From Tolypeutes matacus (lineage: Eukaryota; Chordata; Mammalia; Cingulata; Chlamyphoridae), in contig JAKSZT010053928.1 in assembly GCA_026826555.1 (NCBI GenBank), positions 2,334,191 to 2,398,190 on the forward strand: 64,000 bases of DNA. The letters are read 5' to 3'. The notes beneath the pieces were generated by a model that worked only from the letters and a program-made list of their open reading frames with translations, ran no database searches and was not told the origin of the DNA. The first letter of the stretch is position 1. Every line of letters starts with the position of its first letter. The position numbers and the translations under genes were made by a program. Positions 24,043 through 36,326 of the stretch are shown here, piece by piece.

Positions 24043-24523
24043 CTAAGAGAAGGTGAGGTTGGCGGTCAGTTCTCGGATCCGGTTCTCTCGGCTCATCTTC
24101 TTGAGTTTCATTCGGCGGTTTTGAAACCAAATCTTGACCTGCCTGTCGGTGAGGTTAACGCTCTTACTGATCTCTAGGCGGCGCTCGCGGGTGAGGTACA
24201 TATTGAACAAGAACTCTTTTTCTAATTCCAGCGTTTGGTGCTTAGTGTAAGGGCACCTCTTCTTTCTGCCACTCTTTGCAGTGAGCCAATTGCTGGTTGG
24301 AGTATCAGACTTGATTTCCTCTAACAAAATTAAAGGGAGAAGAAGAAAATAAAATCAAGATTTTTTTCTCTCTCAGTCTGTTCAAATGTACCCTTGGCCA
24401 TGAACTCGCTGGCATCCAGACCGCTCTGGTAAATGCTGGTATTAAAGATTATGTACACAAGGTGGGCCCTGGAAGGGACTTTTAATTGATGCCAGATTAG
24501 AGCTAAATACCCCAAACGGCACA

Positions 24524-24585
<62 letters not shown>

Positions 24586-26452
24586 TTTCTGACTTGCACA
24601 AAACATTAGTACAATAGTAAACTTTCCAGGATCCCACCAGCAACACCAACTAGTCAAATCATGAGAGGGCCAGCGTGGAAGAAGCCACATCCTGGACAAG
24701 CCTGCCAACCTGGCTGCAGCCTCAGGTCCCCCTGTTGGTTGTTTCTTTCCCACCTTTCCTCAGCAGACGGGGTGCCCCAAAGCCAGGTTTATAGGTGCCC
24801 ATTCTCCTTCAAAAGATAACTGAGGAAGCAAAGCTCGCATACCTTCTCCGCCCTGCCTGGGCATTGTCACATTCCCCCAAATTTCCTGAATTCTCATGTC
24901 TTTTCATCCCCCCAAAAAACTATCCCCGCCCCCCCCGAAAGGCAGCCCCAACCGTGGCCCACCTCTGGGCACTGGGGGAGAGAGTCAGGGTCAGGGCTCC
25001 TTCGCAAAAAGCCAAAACCCCCCAGCTCTTTGCCCCAAGCCCAGCCCTAAGGCTGGCTCTGAGAGGTGGGCGATGCGGGTCCCATTCCCCTCTCCACCTC
25101 TGCCCCCTTTGCAGAGCCTGCCGCACTTTCCCCAGACAAAGCCAAGGTTACAGCCCCACAAAGGCAAGGAGCCCTGCTTCCCGGCCCAAGCGACGCCCTG
25201 CCCCGGCCATCTCGCTCCGCTCGCTCGCTGCCCCCACCACCCCACGCCAAGCTCGCAAGACGCGGGGTGCACACATTTGAACCCAAACACCGTGGCTTGG
25301 ACCGATGAAAAATCATCCCTGGACCCAAGGCAAAGCTGGGGCTGCAAATCTGAGCGGGAGAAAGAAGGCTCTGGGGCCGTGTTTACGAGCCGCAAGTCTC
25401 CTTTGCGCTCTTTTGTTGCGTTTCAGGTCTAGCTCAGGGAAAAAAAAAAAAAAAAGAATAAAACCCGGCAAGCCCTTCCTCTGCCCGGGCGTCATCAGCG
25501 TGGGGCCAGGACTGGCGGGGAAGGCCGGAGAAGCGGGGACCAGCTCGGACCAGGGATCACCCCATTAAAAGCCGGGACGAGCAGCACCTGCCCAGACGGG
25601 CGCTCGCCTCGGCTTCCCCGGGCTCGGCGCTGGGCACCCGGATGCTCCCTTTCCGCTTGGTTCCCGGGCTGCGCGCCCCGCGGGGTGGCAACTCTGCTCA
25701 TACCGACCTTTGCTTTCCTTCTCTTGCACTTCGGGGCTGGACACGGACACCTCAGCCAGGCAGCTCCTCTCCTCCGGGAGGCCGCCCTTGGCCTCGGGGC
25801 TCTCCACCTGGGAGACTTTGGCGGGCTCCTGGCCGCTCGCGGGTTCGTTCATCTTCTTTTCCATCTGCAGCTGGGCGGCCGAGAGCTGCGGCTTGGCCGC
25901 GCCGCGAGGGTTGAGCTGGAGCATGACAGTGGAGCTGCCTTCGGGGCTGTTATTGTACTCTTGGGTTTTCCCGGTGGCGTAGGTCTGACTCAGTCTAAAA
26001 TATCCAGGGACAGGAACCTCGGGATTCTCAACGGGACAGGACTCGGGAACCAGCCTCTGGTACGAAGGGACCTCGGCAGAAATGAGTTTGTTGCGCTTAT
26101 CGGAATACATGCAGCAATTAGATTCTTCCTTAATGTTGGTGGTGAAGGAGCAAGTGGGGACTTGCTGTGTAACAGGTTGCTCTATTCGACAAGATCTGTT
26201 CGGGTCTGTCCAACTGTCTACTTGAGGTATATAAGGATGCACATTCATACCCATATTTTGGTGGTTCACTTCTCTTTTGGCCAGAGACGGGAGCAGTCCA
26301 CAGGTTTGCATTCCATAGGTCCCCATGTCTGCGCTAGGTGGTGGCATGTACATGCTGGCGCTGCTCGAATAAAAACTGTCACTCCTGCAGGCACTGATCA
26401 AGGAATCTACTAAAAAAGTATTAGCAGCAGGAGAGCTGTTGGGAAAGGACAT
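24043..26452 (-). CDS. HOXD10: Homeobox protein HOXD10
   Basis: HOXD10 is an AbdB-class Hox transcription factor of group 10, acting in lumbosacral and limb patterning. The CDS is join(25708-26452, 24043-24320) on the minus strand, 340 residues, the same length as human. It starts [20 protein letters not shown], a group 10 signature. Exon 1 lacks the large homopolymers of its neighbours and is AT-richer. The splice is K-E|E-IKSDTP across a phase-1 intron of 1387 bp (donor G|GTCGGT, acceptor GTTAG). The homeodomain is residues 266-325 (contains [16 protein letters not shown]), followed by [15 protein letters not shown], which is characteristic of HOXD10. The reading frame stays open 70 codons upstream of the conserved start, partly beyond where transcription should begin. 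A (TC)n microsatellite lies in the intron. Confidence 0.98.
24526..24582. repeat. (TC)n microsatellite in the HOXD10 intron
   Basis: About 57 bp of nearly perfect TC dinucleotide, read as (GA)n on the coding strand. It lies about 210-260 bp before the exon 2 acceptor. Confidence 0.95.
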
Positions 26453-26557
26453 TTTGGGGAGGAATTTGAAGAAGAGAGATTGTGTCCTTTGTAGGCTGAC
26501 ATCTCTAGGAAAACATTCCCCGTGTAATTGTGGATGCCTCTGCCGACCACATGACAA

Positions 26558-26614
26558 CCAAGCCAATGAGATTTGAAAATGGCCTTGAGCCGCAGCCTCC
26601 TCGCAGGTCACGTG
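26558..26614. promoter_or_regulatory. HOXD10: CCAAT and E-box upstream of HOXD10
   Basis: CCAAT lies near 26558-26562 and CACGTG at 26609-26614, the latter 157 bp upstream of the HOXD10 ATG. This is the same pair of motifs seen upstream of HOXD9 and HOXD13, though more widely spaced. Confidence 0.45.
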
Positions 26615-27290
26615 CTCTCGAGCCGGGCCAGCCGGCCGCGTAAGCGCGGACAACAGCGACATCTACTACGCGCCGGCGATAGTGCGCGCTGGAGACAGCC
26701 GGTCCAGCGCTCTTCGCCGCCGCCCGCCCGCTTCCCCGGGGCTCGCTCGGCCCGCCTGCCCCACTCGCACCCCCGCCCGGGCCTCCTGGCCCAACCGGCA
26801 GAAAGAAAGGTTCGGCCTCAGGGGCCTGCGGGAGGACACTCACGGGGTGCCAGAGCCCGCGGCGCCAGCGCACAGAAGCATTCCCCTGCACACACCCAGC
26901 CGGAGCGCGCCCGGGAGGGCCGGGGCCGGGGTGGGGGATAGGGGCGCAGGCTGGTTAATTTAGGCCCAGACAGCCAGGGAAGGTGAGTCAGATTCCCCGG
27001 GCCCTGAGACATCCCACTCCAGAGGTCCAAAGGAAAACAAAAACCAAGCCAAACCAAAACACCCGCGCAAACACGCGGCTAAGCTATCCCGAGAGCGGAG
27101 GGGAGAAGGACCGCTAGCGCCGCGAGGCCACGCAGCCGGTCGGCCCCGAAGCCCCGAGACTGGACCGGACCCGGTGCTGCCCTCTCCCTTTGCCCTCCTG
27201 CCCCCACTCTCGATCCCTCCGCGCTCCAGCGGGCTGCCCGAGCCCTCGGCTCTCCAAGGAGCCACATCCCGACCTCTACGGGCCAGGCTG
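26580..27290. promoter_or_regulatory. HOXD10: CpG island upstream of HOXD10
   Basis: The CpG-dense block starts about 130 bp upstream of the start codon and extends away from the gene. Exon 1 itself is CpG-poor, unlike the other HOXD genes. A weak minus-strand CTCF-like sequence (TAGTAGATGTCGCT) sits at 26655-26668. Confidence 0.6.
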
Positions 27291-30200
27291 CCGGAGCCTT
27301 CAGCCGGAAGACAATCCTTCGCCAGCAGTTCGCTATCTGCGAAAGCTGTCCCTCAGGCTCCCAGCGGGAGAACGAAACCGAGCTTTTCCTCTCTTCACAC
27401 CCTGATAATAGAGGGCAGAGAGAAAGGAAGGGAGAAAGAATGGGAAGAAAATTTCAAAGAAAAGGGCGAAAACTCGCCCTCAGACTCCAGAAGTTTTAGG
27501 AAACTGGCTGGGCCAGGCAGAAGGGAGAGGGATGCAAAGATGTCAATCGGTTCTTCTGCAAAGAAAAATACGTTTTCCTTTTATGGATTTTGTAAAAGCA
27601 TTGGTTTTTGACAAGTGTAAGGTACAAAAGGTTGTGGAATTTATTAATACATATTAAGAAGAATCAGAGCGATCAATAAAATTCTCATCTACATTCTTGG
27701 GCTACTTGGTAATTTTCTTGCTTCTGAAGGTTTTTAAAGAGTTATACCCGCTGTTGCCACACACAGGAAGATATTTTATTAACAAATCAATCGAGACTTT
27801 GTACAGGGTAAGATTAATAGTTAAGATTTAGCATAATGGCGTTCGCTTTATGAATTATTGAAAATTATCCTATTGATTTTTCCTCTTCACTACTAACCAA
27901 GAAGGTCAATTTTTGTTTTAACACAAATCGTCAAATATTAAAAGCTATACTTTTGTCAGAACTTGAGTTTTATAGTTGAGGACAATTCCTAAAATTATTT
28001 GACAAGGTTTTGCTTGGGTAAGAGGAGGGGGAAGAAAGAAAAGAAGTGGGAGAATCTTAGTCCTCTGTTTTCTTTGGTGAGGGAAAGTTCTATAAAGAGG
28101 ATCTGGCCTGGGATTGTGGTCGAGCTCATTAAAGAACAACCTCCACCACCTCCATGGAAACTCAGAAGTTTATGAGAAACTTCTCCAACAACTTCCTCCC
28201 TCGGTCTCTGGTTGCAGGCAAGTGAACCGCCCTGCGGAAGTCCCGGCCTCGGGGCAGCAGCGGGGAGCTTTAACCTTGATTTCCAAAGGTTTGCTCTGGG
28301 CAAGGGGCTGACCAAGGCACCGGAGCTGTTCTCTGGCCTCCCGGGTCCCCTTCCAGGCTGCCAAGAGGGGTAAAGGGCCCTAGAAACTCTGACCGTGAAC
28401 CAGTTCTCTGTCCAGGAAGGACATCCTTAATCTCCTCTCCTCACACTCGCCCAAGCAGGAGCTGGCCTTGGATTTCAGGCCCTGAGACTGAACTTGTAGG
28501 CAAATCAGGTTTCCGCCTCAACAGAGCATTTCTTTGAGGCCCACTGCTCATTAAAGCATCTCAAGATTCGGGGGTGGGGGAGCTGAGTAGCCCAGCCCGC
28601 TCCTTCACAAAAACCTTTTCCGACAAACCCTTTGTCCCCCCTCCCCAAAAAGAATCTCTCCTGGCCTGGTGGAAGCAGGCGCTAAACACTATTTTCCACC
28701 GCTTTGCCTGTCTCCTCGAGTGCCTTCGCTTAAACAATAACCCCTTTTAAAAACTCCGCGGTGGTAATGAGACAGACCTTTTAAACCTTTACGCAGCTGT
28801 TCAAATACAACATCATTGTCAGGTTAAAAGCCTGGCGCCTCAAACTACGGAGGCTGAGGGATGCTGGCATAGCCCGTGGTTTAAACATTACCTTACTGTA
28901 GGGGTGGCTGTTTTTTAGCTGGGATGGGGAGGGTGAGAGAGGCAGAAAAAAATATATCCAATTTTCTACTCTGGTCTGCTAGACTCCTGTCCAAAGCTAA
29001 CATCCAGGGGCCGGCGCCCTGGAAATCGCTTTCTCCAGCGCAAGATCATAAACCCAGCCACGGTTAAGCGTGCCCATGGCCGGACAAAGTGCCTGCTGCA
29101 CACGCTCACGGCAGGCGCCAGGTCGCCAGCCTGGTGCTCCAGCACTGTCACTCCAGTACTGTCGCCCCTTTGCATCTCAGCCAGGCGAGCTGCCCGGAAC
29201 ACGGTTGCCCAGTTCTCCCTATCCCACGCGCGGCAGGGCTGTTCAGTCTAATCAGGAATTTTATGCCCATCAAATGCCCTTTCATAATCTTTATTTATAT
29301 GTGAAGAAAACGTCTGGGCTAAAAATAACCGATCCTTCAAGAAGCTGGCAGGATCGGCCTCCCGAATCTGGGGAGCTTTCTCCGTCAGCTCCCAGTAGCC
29401 GCCAAGCTCAAAGTCACCCCCATGTTGGATTTGTTTTTAAATGGGTATGCTGCACTCACAGAAAAAAAATGTGTGTATATCAGATATAATTTCAAATCTG
29501 TTCTCACAAAATTCTCTTTTTTTTTCATTTTCCTCCCTATATTTTTGTCTTCAGTCTTTGAAGGCCTTGAAGCTGAAGCCTGCCAACATTTCAGGAATAT
29601 TCTGTCATCAAAAATCAAGCAAAATAGAAATAATTAAAAAAGAGCGATCCGGGTGGGGAGACTGTCTAAGAGTCTAAGGCTGAGATGAAACAAACTGAAT
29701 GTAAAGGCAGTGACTTTAAAGGCCAGCCTTTATTTTGCTTCGGAGTATTTAATATAGCTACTGTTTTTGATCATCTTTAGATCAGTTGAAGCAGTTTCCA
29801 TTAATAATAAATCAATATTGCACCATAAAGGAGATGAACACCCATATTTGCACCATGAGGCCGAAGCGGTTCTCCCTGGCAAAGTTCTTTCCAGGGAAAA
29901 ATTAAAAGGGTTGCTTTAACTAAAAATTAGCATTTGTAATCAAGAGGTGACTTGCATGCACACTCTCTTGTCTCCAGGAAGGAGAGCGGCAGCCCAGGGC
30001 CTCAGCAGACCTGGGGACTCCCAGGGTCACCCTAAATTAGGGCCCTAAGCCCGACTTGTGGCTGGAGCATTCTTTGGGGACAGCAGGGGTGGGGAGTAAA
30101 TTAAAAGCGGCCTCCTCCAGGCTCCCCTGGGGATGTATTATGTGTTTCCCGGCCAGGGAGAAGAGAAACCAAGAGGGCAAATGGAGAGGCTAGGGAAACC

Positions 30201-31883
30201 ACCATCGCGGTGAGGGGTCTAAGGAGACGTGCAAACAGACCGGTGTCTGGGAGCCTCCTTCCATCACAGACACAAAAGATTCCAACTTTGTGCATTTCCC
30301 CTTCATTTCAGGATTTGAGACCTCGGCCCCTCCGGATCAGTGACCACACTCTGCGAGGCCCCCACGCTCTAAACAGTCAGGAGGGGACAGATCTGCAACC
30401 CCCAGAAGCTCTGGTCGGATCTCCTAGCCTTCCTCAGGCCCATCCTGGGCGCTGCCAGGAAGAAAGGAACTGCGGACCCATGTTGCGGCCATGGTTCCCC
30501 GGCGGCTGCCGGCCAAGGCCAAGGGGCCCCACACGACCAGATGCGTCGCCGGTGGGGCCGCCTAAAGAGAAACAACGACATTTGAAGGGGGCTCTTGTCC
30601 GATGTTGACTGAGGCCCCCATTCGGCCCGAGAAAGGACGCTTCAAAATAACTAAGCTGGACCCGCGGTCAGACAGGCGGGAGCCGGGGGTGCCCACGAGT
30701 AATATCCACGCCTCTCCACCAGCGCCTTGCCAGGGGGGTCGCGGCCCCCCGGCCCTCGCGCAAGCCGGTGCCAGCTTCCGGGGACTAACAGGCAGGCGGG
30801 CCCAGGGCCTTTGGCCTAGGGCCTGGAGGGCGGGAGACAGGGACAGAGGAGCCGACGAGGCGGGCGCTAATTCCCGGGGCTACGGACGCTTTCACACTGA
30901 ACTTCGGGGAAGAAGCGGCAGACACCATCTCATAGAGTGGTCCACGTCCTGAAGCCCCTACGCCTCCCTCTTGTACTGCAGGCGGGGACACAGGCCTTCC
31001 CCAATGCCAGGAGCCTTGCTGGGTTGTACGCGACGAGAAAACTGCTCCCGGGAGCCGGTGCCAAAATCAGACTGCCGGAGGACAGCTTGGAAGGGTGACC
31101 CGGCTTTTGTCAAAGGCAAAGTCCGTTTGCTTCAAATACCGTTCCCGGATCCGCAATGCCTTGGGGTATAAACGTTTCTTGGGACAGCCTGCCACCTCCC
31201 TCAGCCGCACCAATCCACCCCGCCCGGGGAGTCCCAAACCATAGTCCTGTCCGCGCCTCCGGGTGTCCACCGGTAGCGCTGCGCGCCAGGCACCACCAGG
31301 GGTTCCCTCGCTCAAAAGGACCCCCTCAGTACCCGACGCGTCTTGTTTTTCCGGAAACCACACTCAGCTAAGTTGCCGGCGCCCTGATCTATCGTAAACA
31401 AAAGCCCTTTAATCATCCCAAGCGGCCAGAGCGCGCGCAAGGCGACCGCGGCTTTGGGGGTGGGGGTTGGCGGTGTCCTACCCTCTCATGGCTCTCCAAA
31501 GTCAAACCAACGAGCAAACTAGATTTTCTGCCTAGTTTAATTAACTCGCAGTGGCCATGGCCTATTTCAAAATGCACATATTTCTCTTTAAAAACCTCTC
31601 TGCTACGCCAATACAACAGCACATTGCATTACGCCTAAGTATTATTTTTGCAACAGCTTTAGCTTTAAGCAAACAACGATTAGTGATCGCCTGGTTCAGG
31701 AATCTGGTTCCTCCCCTTTCTCAGTCTTTATACAACTTCTCGTATCTCATGACTGAGGACAAACAAATAGCAAACATCCTGGCGGCCGCCTATTTCTAAC
31801 GGGTTAAGATTGCCTATTCGAAAACTATTGGAAAGACAAGGCACCGTGGCCTCTCGGCCAAACGTGGCTTCTGGAACGTGGGC

Positions 31884-31897
31884 GCGCCCCCGTGTGG
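31884..31897 (-). promoter_or_regulatory. CTCF-like core between HOXD10 and HOXD11
   Basis: The minus strand reads CCACACGGGGGCGC. The GGGGGCGC half is ideal, but the YA step is replaced by AC (two mismatches). It is a weak candidate pointing left. Confidence 0.3.
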
Positions 31898-31993
31898 CTA
31901 TCCAGGGCTCTGCAGCCGGGAAATGAGAGTTCAGGCTTCTGCTCGCCTACCATGGTGTGCCTACACAAGCTTGCTACATTTAGACGCAGTTAA

Positions 31994-32020
31994 AACACAC
32001 ACACACACACACACACACAA
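31994..32020. repeat. (CA)n microsatellite
   Basis: About 13 CA units, uninterrupted. Confidence 0.95.
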
Positions 32021-33684
32021 AATGGAGAGAAAGAAATAAGCCAGTTTTAAGATCCAGGTATGACCATAACAGTAGGGCACTGACATTTTAACGGAGGCCC
32101 AGAATTCCAAACAAAGGAATCCCTTTCAGAACGAAATTCTTGGATTGTAGGCTCTGGGTCTATTTCATCTTTTACCAAAGGTTGAGGGATGTTTTAAAAA
32201 ACAATATATATATATTTCTTTTGTCCTATATAACAGAAAGTGCAATAATTTATTTGACAGGGTGACAATTTGTTTCAAATATAAGGAAGGTGTAAGTCTG
32301 TACAGAATTTCCTCTTTCAAAGGCCTGCTTTTAAAACTGTGGTTCTTCAGTAGAGCAAAGGGGACCACTATAGAAGCTACTTCCCCAAACACCCCCAGCA
32401 TTTCCTAGCTGTATTGAAAGCATCACTGGAGGGCATTTTAATCACCCATAGTTTTAAAAGAAGTCAATTACTATTGAATTACAGCAATGTTTGAAAGGAA
32501 ATTAAGGTTATTGATCCTGAAATTAGGAATTTGCTTAGATTTATGGTGAGCCCCTCCCCCATATGATTCTGTGTGATTATAAGTGTGTGTGGGGGTCTGG
32601 ATGTGTGTGAGCATGTGTGTGTGAAAGTGGGTGGTGGCTGAAAATCACAGAAGAACCTTAAGGTGCTTAATTATTCAGAAAGGTTAAAGGTGATGACCTT
32701 GACATTTTAGAAGTTCAAAGGCATACACTTATGTTTTTCCTTCTCAGAAAGACTTGGCAATTTTTAAAGTTTTGCATTTGGAAATGCATGCCTCCTCCTT
32801 GGAAGATGCATGGGATGCTGTGAATCTTAGGGATTTATTTTTTAACTTTGAGCTTATGAGAAGTTAAGAGCCATAAGATCCACTCTACTCTTTTCAGAGA
32901 AAGAGAAGCTTTTCTCACTTCTCCAGTTTATTGCACATTGCGGAAATCTCTTCTGGGCCCACCAGAAGGTGTATAATATAACCCAATTAAGCTGTTTAGA
33001 ACTTTGGCTTTTATGGTGTTGTCTAGACAGTTCAAGGTTTTGTAAACAGCCTGACCTGGCCCTGCAACATAAAGTGCAGTGCAGCTCTCACCACATTCTT
33101 TAACTTCAAGTGATAAAGGTAGTGAGAAGTGGGTCTGCAGCCCCTGGCCTTATTCCAGGGAGGGGGCTTACCTTCCCTGCTCCAAACTAGCTGTGACACC
33201 AGCAAGGACCTCAACCCCTCTCTACCCACTAACTTCCTTTTAGCAACCTGTCTTTTTTATTATTTTTATAGAGGGCTCTAATTTTGGTTTCTAGTTTTAA
33301 GGGATCCCAACTCCTTGACACCTTGTTAGGAGTGAATTTGGATTTTCTAGTCAGTTTTTAAAAAATGATTATTTTTTTCAGAAATTCCAAGTTCACTAGG
33401 CTGGGGGAGGAAATTGCTTCTTAGATGCCTGCTGCCTGGAGAAGACAGCACCAGCATGGCTGAGTCACATCATTAGTTTAGAAATTCACCGCTAAAGTGA
33501 TTTTAAAAGGCAGTGAAGCCCAGAGGGGGAGCAAAGACAACCCATATTTTAGCGGGATTAATTTTCGGTTGCATGGAGGAGGAGGGTTCTGGTCATTAAA
33601 ATATGCTAACCGGGCACTAAACTTCTTCAAAGGGGAAAATCCATACAGTGCATTGAAGCTGTACCTCCATTTTACTAGAAACCA

Positions 33685-33690
33685 TTTATT
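33685..33690 (-). other. HOXD11: Candidate poly(A) signal of HOXD11
   Basis: The minus strand reads AATAAA, 473 nt beyond the HOXD11 stop codon. Confidence 0.5.
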
Positions 33691-34162
33691 CGCACACAAA
33701 AAAAGAGACAATGGCTCGAGCCGTGATATGACAGACCAAAGGTACATTTCCCAGAGTTTAAATAATCTGTGTTCACCGAGGGAGAAGGAAGGGGTCTCTA
33801 AGCTCAGAACAAAACACCGCGCCTTCTAGCCTCGCGGCCGAACTCCCTACAGATCCCACCGCGTCCCCACGAGGACTCGGAGAGGGGGAGGGGGAACAAC
33901 AGCACATTGGCGGTAAAATTGTAAAGCAACGTTTGCATTTACCATTTTCCCCTTATTAGGATCCGCTCGGCCTAGTCCCCGGCCTCGTCCGCAGGCTGCA
34001 GTGGTCGCTGGGAGGTCCCGAGTTGACCGTGGGAAGGAATCGTGGAGTTCCACAGAGAAGAGGTGTCATTAAACCCAAGGACTTTGGGCCTGCGGAAGGC
34101 AGGCTGGTAGGGAGGAGGGTGGGCGAGTGGGGGTCGGGGGACGGGGATGTGTCCTGGAGCTC

Positions 34163-36132
34163 TCAAAATAAGGGGTTTCCAGTGAAATACTGCAGACGGT
34201 CTCTGTTCAGTTTCTTTTCTTTCATCCTGCGATTCTGGAACCAGATTTTGACTTGCCGGTCAGTGAGGTTGAGCATCCGAGAGAGTTGAAGTCTTTTCTC
34301 TTTGTTTATGTACACGTTAAAGAAAAACTCGCGTTCCAGTTCGCGGATCTGGTACTTGGTGTAGGGACAGCGCTTTTTCCGGGACCGCGGAGGGGCCACT
34401 GCAAGGCAAAGAGACCAGAGGGATGAGAAAGGCCACTTGCCTGCCGACCCCCGCCCGCCCGGGGCCACCGCGCAACTACCAGGCCCCGGCCCGTTGGGGT
34501 CGTCCCCTGCCTCCGCTGAAAGACCCTGCCTGCGTCGTGGGAGATGATAAATGGGCGGGCAGAGGAGAGAGTGCGGGCGTGGACGTGTGTTCACGCCCGG
34601 ACACACACACAGACACAACACAAATAGACACACACGCACACACACAGCCAGGATGGCATCAAAGTGGCGAAGGGAGGGCGAGGCAGGCTGGAACCCAGAG
34701 GGAGAGAGACGCGAGCGCCGGGGCATCTGCTCAACTCCAGCGGCGCGCGTCAGCCAGAGGCTTGGATGAAGTCCAGTTCAAGAATCAAACTTCTCCCCCT
34801 CCCCTCACTTAAAAACAGGAGGGTCGGGTGCCCGCGCTCACAAACTGGCTGGAAATCCAGCCTCCCTGCCTTCATAGTCCCTACTCCCCTCATGCCCAAA
34901 CTGGGAAAAAGCTCTCTACGGCGATTAATGTCCTCCTCGAAGTCTACCTTAAGCCCACCTAAATTGGTTTCCTATCGTAAACACGCTTTACAACGGCCTG
35001 GGAAATCTTATAGGATGTATAAACCCCTTCGAACGCTTATAAAGTGGCACATAAAACGGCGCAAGCAGAGGGAGGCCCCCGCCGCCCCCCCGCGCCGCGG
35101 CCCCCGGCCTGCCCGCGCCCGGTGCCTACCTGCGCCGCCGCTCTTCTCGGCCCCCGCCTCCCCCGGGGAGCCCTCGCCGCCGCCGCCCTCCGCCGCCCCC
35201 TTGGGCTCGGAGCCGGGGTTCGCCTTGGCGCAGGGGCTGCCCCCGCCCCCGCCGGCCCCCGCCTTGGGGTCGCCCTTGTCGGCGGCGCCTTCGGGCAGCG
35301 GTGGCGCGGGCGGCGGCGGGGGCTGCGGCCCGGCGAAGGGGGGCCCGGGCGCCGCCTCGTAGAACTGGTCGAAGCCCTGCGGCAGGATGCCGTTGCGGCC
35401 CACCGCGCTGTAGAAGTTAGAGGCGGCGCCCGCGGGGCCGTGCGGCGGCCCCGGCGCCGCGCACACCGGCTCGGGCGCCTTGAAGAGCACGTCCGGCCGG
35501 CGGCCCGCGGGAGGGAGCAGCTCGCGCTGCATGGCCGCCTCCTCGGCCGCCGCCGCGGCCGCCGCCGCCGCCGCCGCNNNNNNNNNNNNNNNNNNNNNNN
35601 NNNNNNNNNNNNNNNNNNNNNNNNNNNNNNNNNNNNNNNNNNNNNNNNNNNNNNNNNNNNNNNNNNNNNNNNNNNNNNNNNNNNNNNNNNNNNNNNNNNN
35701 NNNNNNNNNNNNNNNNNNNNNNNNNNNNNNNNNNNNNNNNNNNNNNNNNNNNNNNNNNNNNNNNNNNNNNNNNNNNNNNNNNNNNNNNNNNNNNNNNNNN
35801 NNNNNNNNNNNNNNNNNNNNNNNNNNNNNNNNNNNNNNNNNNNNNNNNNNNNNNNNNNNNNNNNNNNNNNNNNNNNNNNNNNNNNNNNNNNNNNNNNNNN
35901 NNNNNNNNNNNNNNNNNNNNNNNNNNNNNNNNNNNNNNNNNNNNNNNNNNNNNNNNNNNNNNNNNNNNNNNNNNNNNGCCAGGTTGGACGAGTATGGGAA
36001 AGTCATCTGGCAGGACGACGGTTGCGACAGGAACGACGGCTTGCTGGCGAAGTCCGACGGGGCCACATAGTAGGCGCAGCCGGGCAGGTACATGCTGGCT
36101 GCGCTCGGGCCGCACTCGTCAAAGTCGTTCAT
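34163..36132 (-). CDS. HOXD11: Homeobox protein HOXD11 (assembly gap in exon 1)
   Basis: HOXD11 is an AbdB-class Hox transcription factor of group 11, acting with HOXA11 in forearm and kidney patterning. The CDS is join(35130-36132, 34163-34398) on the minus strand. It starts [20 protein letters not shown] and continues to PYSSNL, where a 400-N gap (35578-35977) interrupts it. After the gap come the polyalanine run and [18 protein letters not shown], then a proline/glycine-rich region. The splice is [10 protein letters not shown] across a phase-1 intron of 731 bp (donor G|GTAGGC, acceptor CCTTGCAG). The homeodomain ends RRMKEKKLN and is followed by [13 protein letters not shown]. Taken literally the protein would be 412 residues, whereas human has 338, so the true gap is probably nearer 180 bp. 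The same frame is kept on both sides. Confidence 0.96.
35578..35977. other. Assembly gap, 400 N
   Basis: A run of 400 N lies within HOXD11 exon 1 and hides the Gly-rich and first polyalanine-coding part. Both flanks are extremely GC-rich or repetitive, a typical cause of sequencing failure. Confidence 0.99.
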
Positions 36133-36292
36133 GGCTCCGCGCCGTGCGCGCCGGCGAGCCCCCGGCCTCTCCCCGCGCCGCCAACCTGAGCCATCGATTG
36201 CACAAGAGGCTTGGGCCAGGATCAACTAAGCAAAAATCCCCACCGGGCGCTGACGTGCAATTCATCTTGATTGATTCTGGTGGTAATTATGT

Positions 36293-36326
36293 CACGTGAC
36301 GCCATGGAGAGAAATGTCCTTATATC
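36293..36326 (-). promoter_or_regulatory. HOXD11: E-box and TATA-like element upstream of HOXD11
   Basis: GTCACGTGAC, a perfect 10-bp palindrome, lies at 36291-36300 (CACGTG 36293-36298). An ATATAAG motif on the minus strand lies at 36320-36326. They are 161 and about 190 bp upstream of the HOXD11 ATG, a plausible core-promoter position. Confidence 0.5.

Larger units (their letters stand above)
27291..33684. other. HOXD10-HOXD11 spacer
   Basis: About 6.4 kb with no gene or transposon recognised. A CpG-rich stretch lies at 30.4-31.4 kb, a (CA)n repeat at 31994-32020, a CTCF-like core at 31884-31897, and TG-rich sequence at 32580-32635. Known HoxD timing enhancers map to this part of the mouse cluster, but I cannot place one by eye. 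Confidence 0.5.
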
